A DNA stretch of 39,190 bases, from the NCBI RefSeq assembly GCF_003201205.1, contig NZ_QICN01000016.1:1-39190 (forward strand). The letters run 5' to 3'. The position numbers and the translations under genes are program-made. Positions within the stretch are counted from its first letter, which is position 1, and each line of letters starts with the position of its first letter. The DNA is from Sinimarinibacterium flocculans. Lineage in GTDB: Bacteria > Pseudomonadota > Gammaproteobacteria > Nevskiales > Nevskiaceae. Of this stretch, positions 1-9,073 are shown piece after piece. The notes below the pieces were generated by a model that ran no database searches, was not told the origin of the DNA, and saw only the letters and a program-made list of their open reading frames with translations.

Positions 1-72
1 CTGGCGAACGTCTCGGAGGCCTGGATCTGGCTTGCAGAGGCACGGCTCCTCCTGCGTCGTCTGACAACCTGA
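1..72 (+). CDS. Transposase, C-terminal fragment
   Basis: The frame is open from the first base and ends at TGA 70-72, leaving 23 residues. It finishes with an alternating Leu/Arg stretch (LAEARLLLRRL) of the sort found at the end of IS5/IS4-type DDE transposases. The gene is truncated only by the window edge. It lies 3 bp before the terminal inverted repeat, the expected place for the 3' end of a transposase gene. With so little sequence, the family name is an inference. Confidence 0.5.
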   Translation: MANVSEAWIWLAEARLLLRRLTT

Positions 73-75
73 TTG

Positions 76-91
76 TTTTGTCTACACCCTC
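76..91 (+). repeat. IS terminal inverted repeat, right end
   Basis: TTTTGTCTACACCCTC is a perfect 16-bp reverse complement of bases 39045-39060. It borders the transposase fragment on one side and the rarD stop codon on the other. Confidence 0.8.
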
Positions 92-973
92 TCAGGCGAC
101 GACGACCGGCGGCCTTCGCCGGGCACGCCACAAGCCGTCGGCCGCGTAGATGCCCAGGGCCAGCCAGATGCAGCCGAAGCCAAGGGCCTGTGCGTGCGTG
201 AACGGCTCGCCGAACAGCAGCACGCCGCAGGCGAGCTGCAGTGTCGGTGCGAGGTATTGCAGGATGCCGACCATCGACAGCGGAATCCGTCGTGCGCCGA
301 TCGCGAACAGGACCAGCGGCAGCGCCGTCACCAGGCCGCCGGTGACCAGCAGCACGTCGATGCGAAGCTCGCCGTGGCCGAAGCTGCCGCCGCCGCCGAT
401 CTCGCGCCAGAGCAGAAAGGCGGCAGCCGGCAGGAACAGCAGCCCGCTCTCGACCGCCAGACCCTGTACCGCCGGAACCACCGCCAGCTTTCGGATCAGG
501 CCGTAGCTGCCGAACGACAGGGCCAGCGCTAGCGCGATCCACGGCAGGCGCTGCCCCTGCCATGTGAGCCACAGCACGCCGATTGCCGCGACGCCCACCG
601 CGGTCCACTGGGCGGCGTTGAGGCGTTCGCGCAGGATCAGTACGCCCATGAGGACGCTGACCAGCGGATTGATGAAATAGCCGAGGCTGGTTTCGACGAT
701 GTGCCCGGCGTTCACCGCCCAGATGTACAGCCACCAGTTCAGCGAGATCAGTGCGGCGCTGGCCGCGAGCATCGCCACCAGCCGCGGCGACAGGCGGCGC
801 AGCCAGCCGAAACCCTCGCGCAGTCCGAGCCACAGCACGACGAACAGCAGGCACCAGACGATGCGGTGGGCCATGATCTGGGCGGCCGGAACCGTCTGCA
901 GCAGTTTCCAGTAGATCGGAAACAGGCCCCAGATCAGATAGGCAGCTGCAGCGGCGGCGAGACCCTGACGCAT
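92..973 (-). CDS. rarD: EamA-family permease RarD
   Basis: A 293-residue, very hydrophobic protein with about ten predicted membrane spans. It opens with the RarD-type pattern YLIWGLFPIYWKLL and carries a conserved segment around residue 100 (SLGYFINPLVSVLMG). Length is normal for RarD (about 295). RarD proteins belong to the drug/metabolite transporter superfamily; the E. coli name comes from a predicted chloramphenicol-sensitivity phenotype and the substrate is not established. The stop codon (94-92) lies exactly against the insertion-sequence edge at 91, so the last residues could have been altered by the insertion. However, the length and the Arg-rich tail look natural. It is followed 67 bp upstream on the same strand by a small membrane protein gene. 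Confidence 0.85.
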   Translation of the reverse strand: MRQGLAAAAAAYLIWGLFPIYWKLLQTVPAAQIMAHRIVWCLLFVVLWLGLREGFGWLRRLSPRLVAMLAASAALISLNWWLYIWAVNAGHIVETSLGYFINPLVSVLMGVLILRERLNAAQWTAVGVAAIGVLWLTWQGQRLPWIALALALSFGSYGLIRKLAVVPAVQGLAVESGLLFLPAAAFLLWREIGGGGSFGHGELRIDVLLVTGGLVTALPLVLFAIGARRIPLSMVGILQYLAPTLQLACGVLLFGEPFTHAQALGFGCIWLALGIYAADGLWRARRRPPVVVA

Positions 974-1040
974 GAGCGCGGACGGACGCGAACGGAAAAG
1001 GCGCGCAGTCTACGACGACGCGCGTCCCCCCGCTGCGGGC

Positions 1041-1391
1041 TCAGCCTTGAGAGAGTGTCCGCCTCAGCAGGTACAGGCGCAGCAGCGAGGGGCGCGGCTG
1101 GTCGGCGGAAGCAGCGTCGAAGGCCGCCATCGCCTCCGGGCCGTTGCCGGACAGCTGCAGGCGGGCCGCCTCCACCTCGGCCGGCGTCGCGGGTCGCAGG
1201 CCCACCCAATACACGCACAGGGCGAGGGTCACCAGCAGCGCCGCGGCCCGGCCGCGCGACTGCCCGTGTCGCAGCGCGAGCCGACGGTACCGGCGCTGCG
1301 GGCGCATCACCGGAATGCGCGCGCAGTCGTCGTTCGCGGGTGCCGAGGTCGTCAGCCGGTCGGCGAGCGGGTGAGGGGTAGGCGATTCCAT
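1041..1391 (-). CDS. Hypothetical single-pass membrane protein
   Basis: A 116-residue protein from the ATG at 1391. I do not recognise the family. The N-terminal 48 residues are polar, Pro- and Arg-rich and probably cytoplasmic. Residues 49-65 (AALLVTLALCVYWVGL) form one membrane span. About 50 Ala/Leu-rich residues follow that could be a small helical domain, with a tetratricopeptide-like look but too short to assign. A longer upstream extension of this frame runs into the divergent diguanylate cyclase gene and has no coding character, so it was rejected. The gene is co-oriented with rarD and divergent from the cyclase. Existence as a gene is likely but not certain. Confidence 0.5.
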   Translation of the reverse strand: MESPTPHPLADRLTTSAPANDDCARIPVMRPQRRYRRLALRHGQSRGRAAALLVTLALCVYWVGLRPATPAEVEAARLQLSGNGPEAMAAFDAASADQPRPSLLRLYLLRRTLSQG

Positions 1392-1489
1392 CGCGTGTGA
1401 TCGTGGGGCAACGCCGGGAATGTGCGGCGCGCGACGGGGAGGTGTCTTCCATGTATCGGCATGAGCGGTCGCCAGCCGCCGCCGAACGG

Positions 1490-1517
1490 TCGACCGTACC
1501 GGAGCGCGGCGTAGAAT
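1490..1517 (+). promoter_or_regulatory. Sigma-70-like promoter of the diguanylate cyclase
   Basis: TCGACC (1490-1495), a 16-bp spacer and TAGAAT (1512-1517). The -10 element ends only 7 nt before the ATG at 1525, so transcription would start at or next to the initiation codon and the message would be nearly leaderless. No Shine-Dalgarno sequence is present. This is inferred from motif match only. Confidence 0.4.
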
Positions 1518-1524
1518 CGAGCCG

Positions 1525-2523
1525 ATGAGCACCGACGTCCGTTTTCTCGATTCGCCGCTGGGCTGGCCGCTGCAGCACTGGGATGTCGATCCGCAGTCCG
1601 GCCTGCTGCCCGGCCGGCACGAGTCGCTGCTGCGCCAGCGCCCGGAAAAGTATTCGGAGATGGTGCAGGGCGTGACCAGCTTCGGCATCTATCTGATCGA
1701 CCGTTCCGGGGTGATCCGCAGTTGGAACCGCGGCGCAGAGAACATCACCGGCTACTCACGTGACGACGTCGTCGGAGAGTCGTTCCAGACACTGTTCGTC
1801 GACGAGGACGTGAGGGCCGGCGTGCCGCGGCGCACGCTCGAGTTTGCGCGCGCGAACCGCCATGCGCGCGACGAGCAGCGGCGCGGGCGGGCCGGCGGTG
1901 CGCACTTCACCGCGCAGACGACACTGGATGCGCTGCGCGCCGACAGCGGCGAGCTGCTGGGCTTCGTCGAGGTGTTCCAGGACATCACCGAAGCCAAGCA
2001 GCGGGAGGAGCGCCTCTACCAGCGTGCGACGCGCGATCCGCTGACCGGCGTTGCCAATCGCGGACATTTCAGCGAGATGGGTACGCTGGAGATCGAACGC
2101 GCGCGCCGCTTTGCGGAGCCGCTGTCGCTGCTGCTGATGGACATCGACCACTTCAAGCGCGTCAACGACACCCACGGACACGAAACCGGCGACCGCGTGA
2201 TCCAGCGGCTGGCCGCGACCTGTGCCAGCCATCTGCGACGGATCGATCTCGTCGCCCGCCTCGGCGGCGAGGAGTTCGCGGTATTGCTACCGCGCGCCAA
2301 CAAGGAACCGGCGACGGAGATGGCCCAGCGGCTGCGGCGGCTGATCGCCGAGCAGCGCGTGGCCATCGACGGCGGCAGGGAGATCGCGTTCACCGTCAGT
2401 ATCGGTCTGGCCTCGCTGCGCCCGACGACGCGCGATCTCGCCGAGTTGCTCCGCAACGCGGATGCGGCGCTGTACAAGGCCAAGCGCGAGGGCCGCAACC
2501 GCGTCGAGGTATGGTTCGAGTGA
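1525..2523 (+). CDS. PAS-GGDEF diguanylate cyclase
   Basis: A 332-residue protein predicted to make the second messenger cyclic di-GMP from two GTP. Residues about 45-155 are a PAS sensor domain (IYLIDRSGVIRSWNRGAE; ending with the typical DITEAKQREERL linker). Residues about 165-330 are a complete GGDEF domain. The signature is GGEEF at 247-251, a catalytically competent variant. An RxxD allosteric inhibitory site (238-241) sits five residues upstream, so product feedback is expected. DIDHFKRVND (206-215) supplies metal/GTP contacts. There is no membrane segment or signal peptide, so the sensor is cytoplasmic; its ligand cannot be read from the sequence. Start is ATG 1525, with a -10 box 7 nt upstream and no ribosome-binding site. 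Confidence 0.93.
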   Translation: MSTDVRFLDSPLGWPLQHWDVDPQSGLLPGRHESLLRQRPEKYSEMVQGVTSFGIYLIDRSGVIRSWNRGAENITGYSRDDVVGESFQTLFVDEDVRAGVPRRTLEFARANRHARDEQRRGRAGGAHFTAQTTLDALRADSGELLGFVEVFQDITEAKQREERLYQRATRDPLTGVANRGHFSEMGTLEIERARRFAEPLSLLLMDIDHFKRVNDTHGHETGDRVIQRLAATCASHLRRIDLVARLGGEEFAVLLPRANKEPATEMAQRLRRLIAEQRVAIDGGREIAFTVSIGLASLRPTTRDLAELLRNADAALYKAKREGRNRVEVWFE

Positions 2524-2613
2524 CGGGAGCGGCATTGGCTGGCGGAAAGCCGCCTTGCCTACTCGCCTGTCTCGGCCATCCGTGGCGCGACTGCGTACCT
2601 CTCCGAGCGCCCT

Positions 2614-2683
2614 GCCCGGCGTTTGCTTAGGTCGTCGTGACATTGAGTCACGACTCGCTGGAGCAAACGCTCCTTGGCCGGGC
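2614..2683. repeat. Nested imperfect inverted repeat
   Basis: Three concentric arms pair around a 5-base loop. GTCGTGAC (2634-2641) pairs with GTCACGAC (2647-2654). GCGTTTGCT (2619-2627) pairs with AGCAAACGC (2662-2670). GCCCGGC (2614-2620) pairs with GCCGGGC (2677-2683). Short unpaired bulges separate the arms. The whole could form a long hairpin in RNA or a cruciform in DNA. Confidence 0.65.
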
Positions 2684-2709
2684 GTTCGAGACCGCAGACG
2701 ATGCCAGTA

Positions 2710-2730
2710 CGGCGCACATCCTGTGCGCCG
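2710..2730. repeat. Short perfect hairpin
   Basis: CGGCGCACA (2710-2718) and TGTGCGCCG (2722-2730) are perfect reverse complements around the 3-base loop TCC. No T-run follows on the plus strand. Confidence 0.55.
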
Positions 2731-2802
2731 CCCTTTGGGCGCCTGCGGCGTGCCCCTTCGGCTCCTGCCTACCGGGTCAAGGCATCGTCAAAGCGCGGTC
2801 TC

Positions 2803-3987
2803 TCACCCGCCGATCGACTGGTAGTACTGCATCAGGATCTTCGCCACCTCGGGCCGCGAGAATTCCGGCGGCGGGGCAATGCCCTGGCCGAGCATCTCGC
2901 GCACCTTGGTGCCGGAGAGATTGATGAAGTCCTCGGGCGTGTGGTCCGGCGCCTCGCGCATCATCACGACCTTGCCGAGCTTCTTGCTCCACGCCGTGTT
3001 GTCGGCGCCGAAGATCTGAATCTTCAGCGCGCCGGCCGGCACCTGCTCGAAGATGGTCTGCGCGTCGAACGGGCCGTAGTAGCTGCCGACGCCGGCGTGG
3101 TCGCGGCCGACGATCAGGTGCGTGGCGCCCATGTTCTGGCGGAACACCGCGTGCAGCACGGCCTCGCGCGGGCCGGCATAGAGCATGTCGAAGCCGTAGC
3201 CGGTGACCATCACCGTGTTCGGTTCGAAGTAGACCTCGACCATCTTGCGGATGCAGGCGTCGCGCACGTCGGCCGGGATGTCGCCCGGCTTGAGCTTGCC
3301 GAGCAGCATGTGGATGACGATGCCGTCGGCGTTGAGGCGTTCCTTGGCCATGCGGCATAGCTCTTCGTGCGCGCGGTGCATCGGGTTGCGCGTCTGGAAG
3401 GCGACGACGGTGTTCCAGCCGCGCGACTTGATCTCGTCGCGGATCTGCACGGCGGTGCGGAAGGTGTCGGGAAACTCGGCCGGGAAGTAGCTGTAGTTCA
3501 GCACCTGGATCGCGCCGGACAGCAGCGTGTTGCCCTGACCCGTGAAGGTCGTGACGCCCGGATGCTTGGGATCGAGCGTGCCGAAGATCTTCTCGGCCAT
3601 GAGCTGGATCTGCGCATCGGACACGGCCTCGACTGCGGCGACGTCCATCACCGCGAGCACCGGACTGCCGTCGACGTTGGGGTCGCGCAGCGCGATGCGG
3701 CTGCCGGCCTTGATCGAGTCGTCCTTCGTCAGGTTGACGATCGGCACCGGCCAGAACAGGCCGGACGTCGTCTTCATCGACTCGGCGACCGACAGCGCGT
3801 CCGCAAGATTCATGTAGCCGGTCAGCGGGTTGAAATAGCCGGCGCCGAGCATCACCGCGTTGGCTGCGGCAGCGGAACTGACCAGCAGCGACGGCAGCTT
3901 CTCCGCCTCGGCCTGCAGCTTGGCGCGGGCGGCGTCGTCGGCGACATAGAGGGGATTCAGGGAGTCGGAGCCGTGCGGGGCGATCAT
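2803..3987 (-). CDS. sat: Sulfate adenylyltransferase (ATP sulfurylase), Sat type
   Basis: A 394-residue monomer-type ATP sulfurylase. It interconverts ATP plus sulfate with adenosine phosphosulfate plus pyrophosphate. The family signatures are intact. The nucleotide-binding QTRNPMHRAH block (198-207) contains both histidines of the HxxH motif, and GRDHAGVG lies at 294-301. Length matches stand-alone Sat; there is no fused APS-kinase domain. This is the homo-oligomeric Sat and not the CysD/CysN pair. Such enzymes serve either assimilation or, run in reverse, sulfur oxidation, and no apr, dsr or cys gene in the window decides between them. It is the last of three closely spaced minus-strand genes (AAA ATPase, ClpP-like peptidase, sat). 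The ATG at 3987 has no strong ribosome-binding site and lies 97 bp from the peptidase stop. Confidence 0.93.
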   Translation of the reverse strand: MIAPHGSDSLNPLYVADDAARAKLQAEAEKLPSLLVSSAAAANAVMLGAGYFNPLTGYMNLADALSVAESMKTTSGLFWPVPIVNLTKDDSIKAGSRIALRDPNVDGSPVLAVMDVAAVEAVSDAQIQLMAEKIFGTLDPKHPGVTTFTGQGNTLLSGAIQVLNYSYFPAEFPDTFRTAVQIRDEIKSRGWNTVVAFQTRNPMHRAHEELCRMAKERLNADGIVIHMLLGKLKPGDIPADVRDACIRKMVEVYFEPNTVMVTGYGFDMLYAGPREAVLHAVFRQNMGATHLIVGRDHAGVGSYYGPFDAQTIFEQVPAGALKIQIFGADNTAWSKKLGKVVMMREAPDHTPEDFINLSGTKVREMLGQGIAPPPEFSRPEVAKILMQYYQSIGG

Positions 3988-4084
3988 GTCGGGAACCGTC
4001 AGGTGCGGGTGAATGGAGGGACTGCGAGGGGCAGGATAACGCGGGCCGGCGCCGGTGCCACGTCCGGACGCATGAGCTGGCGTC

Positions 4085-4687
4085 TCAGCCGCCGATCTCG
4101 TTCGCGCTGGCGATGATGCGGCCGACCAGGCCGTAGTCCTTCGCTTCCTGTGCGCTCATCCAGTAGTCGCGCTCGGTGTCCTGCTGGATGCGCTCCAGCG
4201 GCTGGCCGGTCTCGCGCGCGAAAATCTCGTTGAGGCGACCGCGCATGCGCACGATCTCCTTGGCCATGATCGCGATGTCGCTGGCCGTGCCGCCAGCGCC
4301 GCCGGACGGCTGATGCAGCATGAAGCGGGTGTTCGGCAGCGACAGGCGATTCTCGCGCTTGGCGGCGGCGTAGATCAGCGCCCCGGCGCTGGCGACCCAG
4401 CCGGTGCCGATGATGCGTACCGGCGGCGCCACGAACTTGATCATGTCGTGGATCGTGTCGCCGGACTCGACATGCCCGCCCTGGCTGTTGATGTAGACGG
4501 TGATCGGCTCGTCCGAATCGGCGGCCAGCGCCAGCAGGCGCGCGCTGAACACCTCGGCGACCTTCTGGTTGATGGCGCCGTAGATCAGGATGGTGCGTGC
4601 CTTGAACAGGCGCTCCTCGAGCGCCCGCGAGCGCGCGGCCTTGGCGTCGTCGTCTTTCTCGGCGTTGTGGAACGGGTCGATGGGCAT
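4085..4687 (-). CDS. ClpP-like serine peptidase (stand-alone paralogue)
   Basis: A 200-residue member of the ClpP/crotonase fold family. Ser100 (in GWVASAGA), His125 (in MLHQPSGG) and Asp174 (in QQDTERD) are spaced 25 and 74 residues apart from the serine, the same spacing as the E. coli ClpP triad. The peptidase is therefore predicted to be active. The nucleophile context VASAG differs from the usual ASMG, and the N-terminus has an acidic KDDD segment in place of a recognisable propeptide. The housekeeping clpP normally sits with tig and clpX. Here the neighbours are a Ycf46-like AAA ATPase 87 bp upstream and sat 97 bp downstream, all co-oriented. This looks like an accessory paralogue that may use an unusual ATPase partner. 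Cytoplasmic; no signal peptide. Confidence 0.85.
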   Translation of the reverse strand: MPIDPFHNAEKDDDAKAARSRALEERLFKARTILIYGAINQKVAEVFSARLLALAADSDEPITVYINSQGGHVESGDTIHDMIKFVAPPVRIIGTGWVASAGALIYAAAKRENRLSLPNTRFMLHQPSGGAGGTASDIAIMAKEIVRMRGRLNEIFARETGQPLERIQQDTERDYWMSAQEAKDYGLVGRIIASANEIGG

Positions 4688-4774
4688 GGTCGGTCGGGCC
4701 GCATCCGGCGGCGGGCGTCGTGGTTGGGGAGCCCGGATTCTACCCGGCCCGGCTCTTCCCGGTCTGCGGGCGCC

Positions 4775-6277
<1,503 letters not shown>

Positions 6278-6352
6278 GGTCGAGGTGCGAAGGTGGACGC
6301 AGACGCCTAGTGTAGAGCCTCCGCACCGGCATGCTACGCGTAGAGTAGAACC

Positions 6353-7255
6353 ATGAACGTTCTGGTCGGCGGTGGCAGCGGCTTCATCGGCACGGCGTTG
6401 TGTCACGCGCTGCTCGCCCGCGGCGATGCGGTGACGGTGCTGACGCGCGACGTCGCGCATGCGCGTGCGCGATTGCCTGTGGCCGTACGTTGCATCGACG
6501 ACCTCGCGCAGGCCGGGCCGACGGATGCCGTCGTCAACCTGGCGGGCGAAAACCTCGGTGTCGGGCGCTGGACCGCGGCGCGCAAGCGGCGCTTCGTCGA
6601 GAGCCGCGTGCAGGCCACGCGCCGGCTCGTCGACTGGATGCAGGCCGGCGAGCGTCCGAAGGTCCTGGTGTCGGGATCGGCGATCGGCTGGTACGGCGCG
6701 CGCGGTGACGACGAACTCGGCGAAAACGCGGCGCCAGGCGAGCCCAAGGACTTCGGCGCCCGCCTGTGTCGTGCCTGGGAGGCGGAGGCGCTGCAGGCCG
6801 AGGCGCTGGGCGTGCGCACCTGCGTTCTGCGTACCGGCATCGTGCTCGGGCGCGATGGCGGCTCCCTGCAGCAGATGCTGCTGCCGTTCCGCCTCGGACT
6901 CGGCGGTGTCATGGGCCGCGGCGAACAATGGATGTCGTGGATTCATCGCGACGATCTGGTGGGCCTGATCCTGTGGCTGATCGACACCCCGCAGGCGCAG
7001 GGCGCGTACAACGGCACGGCGCCCACGCCGGTGCGTCACCGCGAGTTCGTGCGCACGCTTGCGCGCACCCTGCGGCGTCCGGCGGTGGTGCCCCTTCCGG
7101 CGCCGGCGCTCAGGCTCCTGCTCGGCGAGATGGCGGGACTGGTGCTCGACGGGCAGCGCGTCGTGCCGCGGCGGGCGTTGCGTGGCGGCTACCCGTTCCG
7201 CTATCCCGACCTGTCGTCAGCGCTCGCTGCGATCTTGTGCAAGAAGACCGCGTAA
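6353..7255 (+). CDS. SDR epimerase of the TIGR01777 (YfcH) family
   Basis: A 300-residue extended short-chain dehydrogenase/reductase. The dinucleotide-binding glycine motif is at the very N-terminus (VGGGSGFIGTAL). VVNLAGENLG and the SGSAIGWYG active-site strand with its YG pair are typical of the YfcH/TIGR01777 group, as is the C-terminal DUF1731-like part (LLGEMAGLVLDGQRVVPRRAL). The physiological substrate of this family is unknown. The gene is divergent from the AAA ATPase. A -10-like TAGAGT (6341-6346) ends 6 nt before the ATG, so a leaderless transcript is possible. Its 3' end overlaps by 39 bp the remnant C-terminal reading frame of the convergent photolyase gene. Confidence 0.9.
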   Translation: MNVLVGGGSGFIGTALCHALLARGDAVTVLTRDVAHARARLPVAVRCIDDLAQAGPTDAVVNLAGENLGVGRWTAARKRRFVESRVQATRRLVDWMQAGERPKVLVSGSAIGWYGARGDDELGENAAPGEPKDFGARLCRAWEAEALQAEALGVRTCVLRTGIVLGRDGGSLQQMLLPFRLGLGGVMGRGEQWMSWIHRDDLVGLILWLIDTPQAQGAYNGTAPTPVRHREFVRTLARTLRRPAVVPLPAPALRLLLGEMAGLVLDGQRVVPRRALRGGYPFRYPDLSSALAAILCKKTA

Positions 7256-8785
7256 GGCACGCGCCTGTGCGCTGATGGCGGCACGCTCGTCCGCGGTCTT
7301 GCGGTGCAGATTGCGCAACTGCATCTTCAAGCGCGGATGCGCGGCGAAGCGCTCGGCATGGCGGTCCAGAAAGTCCCAGTACAGCGTCGTTTACGGACAG
7401 GCCGCATCCCCGGTGGCCCGCGCGGGGTTGTAGCGGCAGCCGGCGCAGTGGTTGGACATGCGCTCGATGTACTTGCCGCTGGCGACGTAGGGCTTGGACG
7501 CGATCACGCCACCATCGGCGAACTGGCTCATGCCCAGCGTGTTGGGTGCCTCCACCCATTCGACCGCATCGACATAGACCGCCAGATACCACTCGTGGAC
7601 GGCGCGCGGGCGTACGCCGAGCAGCAGTGCGAACAGGCCGGTGACCATCAGGCGCTGGATGTGGTGTGCGTAGCCGAGGCGCAGGGTCTGGCCGATCGCG
7701 TCGCGCAGGCAGGCCATCTCGGTCTGCCCGGTCCAGTAGAACGCGGGCAGCGGCTGCTGCGCGCCGAGCGCATTGTCGTCCAGATGGTCCGGCATGCGCG
7801 CGAAGTAGAGGCCGCGTACGTACTCGCGCCAGCCGAGGACCTGGCGGACGAAGCCCTCCACGGATTCGATCGGCGCATCGCCGGCCTCGAAGGCGTGGAT
7901 CGCTGCCTCACAGACCTCGCGCGGGTTCAGCAGTTTGAGATTGAGCGCGCAGGCCAGCCGCGAATGGTAGAGCCACGGCGTGCCGGCCCACATTGCGTCC
8001 TGCCAGCGACCGAACTGCGGCAGGCGGTGGACGATGAAGTCATCGAGGGCTTCGAGCGCCTCGTCGCGCGTCAGCGGCCAGTCGAACGCCGCGGTCTGTC
8101 CGGGCTGTGCGGCGTACGCGCGTTCGACCCACGCCAGCACCTCGCGCGTGATCGCATCGGGCACGAAGCGCTGCGGAGCCGGCAACGGACCGGGGCCGTC
8201 GGAGGCGAAGCTGCCCCGGTTGTCGCTGTCGTAGTTCCAGCGCCCGCCCACTGGTTCGTCACCGGCCATCAGCCAGCCGGTGCGTTTTCGCATCCAGCGG
8301 TAGAAGTGCTCCAGCCGTGGCTGCCTGCGGCCGCGCATCCATCCGGCGAACGCATCGGAGCTGCACAGGAAGTGCGTGTCGGCGCGCCAGTCGAGCCGGC
8401 AGCCGGCATCGGATACCACCGTGCGCAGCGCCGCATGCAGGCGGTACTCGCCGGGTTCGACGATGATCACGCACTGCGGACGCAGTGCCTCGAGCTGCGC
8501 CGCGAGCGCCTCGGCAAGCGTCTCGTACGCATGCGCGCCGCTCGCGAGGTAGTCGACCGGCCAGCCCCGCGCGAGCAGTGCCTCGCGAAAATGCCGCATG
8601 GCGGAGAGAAAGACGGCGATGCGTGCCTTGTGCGACCACACGTAGCGGCTCTCCGCCGGCGCCTCGCACATCCACACGCGGTCCCGTTCGGGCTCGAAGC
8701 CGGAGAACGCGGCGCCGTCCAGATCGAGCTGGTCGCCGAGCACGACGACCAGATTGCGCAGCGTGCCCGCAGCGCGCCCGCTCAT
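7217..8785 (-). pseudogene. Iron-sulfur photolyase/cryptochrome (PhrB-like), interrupted by in-frame TAA
   Basis: The frame from ATG 8785 (preceded by a good GAGAGG ribosome-binding site) encodes 464 residues and stops at TAA 7393-7391. The same frame continues for 57 clean codons to TGA 7219-7217. Those codons encode the family's conserved C-terminus, starting TTLYWDFLDRHAERF, which normally follows directly on the last iron-sulfur cysteine. The protein belongs to the prokaryotic (6-4) photolyase group (FeS-BCP/PhrB): VVVLGDQLD near the N-terminus, GGRWNYDSDNR at about 180-190, and four cysteines (359, 447, 450, 463) spaced exactly as the [4Fe-4S] ligands of PhrB. All four ligands and the FAD region precede the stop; the last helices are lost. 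Loss of function, readthrough and sequencing error are all possible. If the stop is real, the expressed product is 7391-8785. Confidence 0.85.
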
Positions 8786-8948
8786 GCGGTCCTCTCCCGG
8801 GCGCGCAACTTCGTCCGATGCCTCGTGCCGCGTCGCGGGTTGCGACAGAAGCATCCTGCCGCCGATGCTTTGAGCGTTTCCTGTGCCATGCCGCCCTCTA
8901 CGGACTCCGGCTCCCGACGGTTGCGTACCGCGCGCGCCGCAAGTCCAT

Positions 8949-8954
8949 TAGAAT
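8949..8954 (+). promoter_or_regulatory. -10 element of the tRNA-Arg gene
   Basis: TAGAAT lies 9 nt before the mature tRNA 5' end. A GC-rich discriminator (CGCCGCAC) follows, as is common for stringently controlled stable-RNA promoters. The nearest -35-like hexamer, TTGCGT (8921-8926), is 22 bp away, too far for a standard promoter, so only the -10 is claimed. Confidence 0.45.
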
Positions 8955-8963
8955 CCGCCGCAC

Positions 8964-9040
8964 GCGCCCGTAGCTCAGCTGGATAGAGTACTTCCCTCCG
9001 AAGGAAGGGGTCAGAGGTTCGAATCCTCTCGGGCGCGCCA
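8964..9040 (+). tRNA. tRNA-Arg (anticodon CCG)
   Basis: A full 77-nt cloverleaf. The acceptor stem GCGCCCG pairs with CGGGCGC. The D arm is GCTC/GAGT. The anticodon stem CTTCC/GGAAG encloses loop CTCCGAA, giving anticodon CCG (decodes CGG). The T arm AGAGG/CCTCT encloses TTCGAAT. The discriminator base is G and the 3' CCA is encoded. CGG is expected to be a used codon in this GC-rich genome. No integrase or attachment-site duplication was seen next to it. Confidence 0.97.
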
Positions 9041-9073
9041 AATCAACGGCTTACGGCGCGCAGCTCACCGCCT

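Larger units (their letters stand above)
1..91 (+). mobile_element. Right end of an insertion sequence (partial)
   Basis: The window opens inside an insertion sequence. A reading frame runs from base 1 to a TGA at 70-72 and reads like a transposase C-terminus. It is followed after 3 bases by TTTTGTCTACACCCTC (76-91), the exact reverse complement of GAGGGTGTAGACAAAA at 39045-39060. That pair is what terminal inverted repeats look like, so base 91 is taken as the outer edge. The trinucleotide TCA follows directly and also precedes the right-hand copy, compatible with a TNA-type target. The family is not certain; the C-terminal fragment and the possible TNA target resemble IS5-type elements. Confidence 0.75.
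2524..2802. other. Gene-free palindromic island between the cyclase and sat genes
   Basis: These 279 bases between convergent genes carry no credible coding frame. They hold a three-tier inverted repeat (2614-2683), a 9-bp perfect hairpin (2710-2730) and the palindrome GCCCTTTGGGC (2729-2739), followed by GC-rich sequence. No T-run follows any of the stems, so simple intrinsic terminators are unlikely. The composition suggests a dispersed palindromic repeat unit, but a second copy was not seen in this window. Confidence 0.5.

Noticed and set aside
1525-2523. GGEEF in place of GGDEF read as an inactive cyclase
   Set aside because: GGEEF is a known active variant, and the metal-binding DIDHFKRVND and other motifs are intact.
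8964-9040. tRNA next to two genes with in-frame stops, possible suppressor tRNA
   Set aside because: The anticodon is CCG (arginine), which does not read UAA or UAG.
8964-9073. tRNA-Arg as integration site of a genomic island
   Set aside because: No integrase and no direct repeat of the tRNA 3' end seen in the following sequence; genes on both sides have similar composition.
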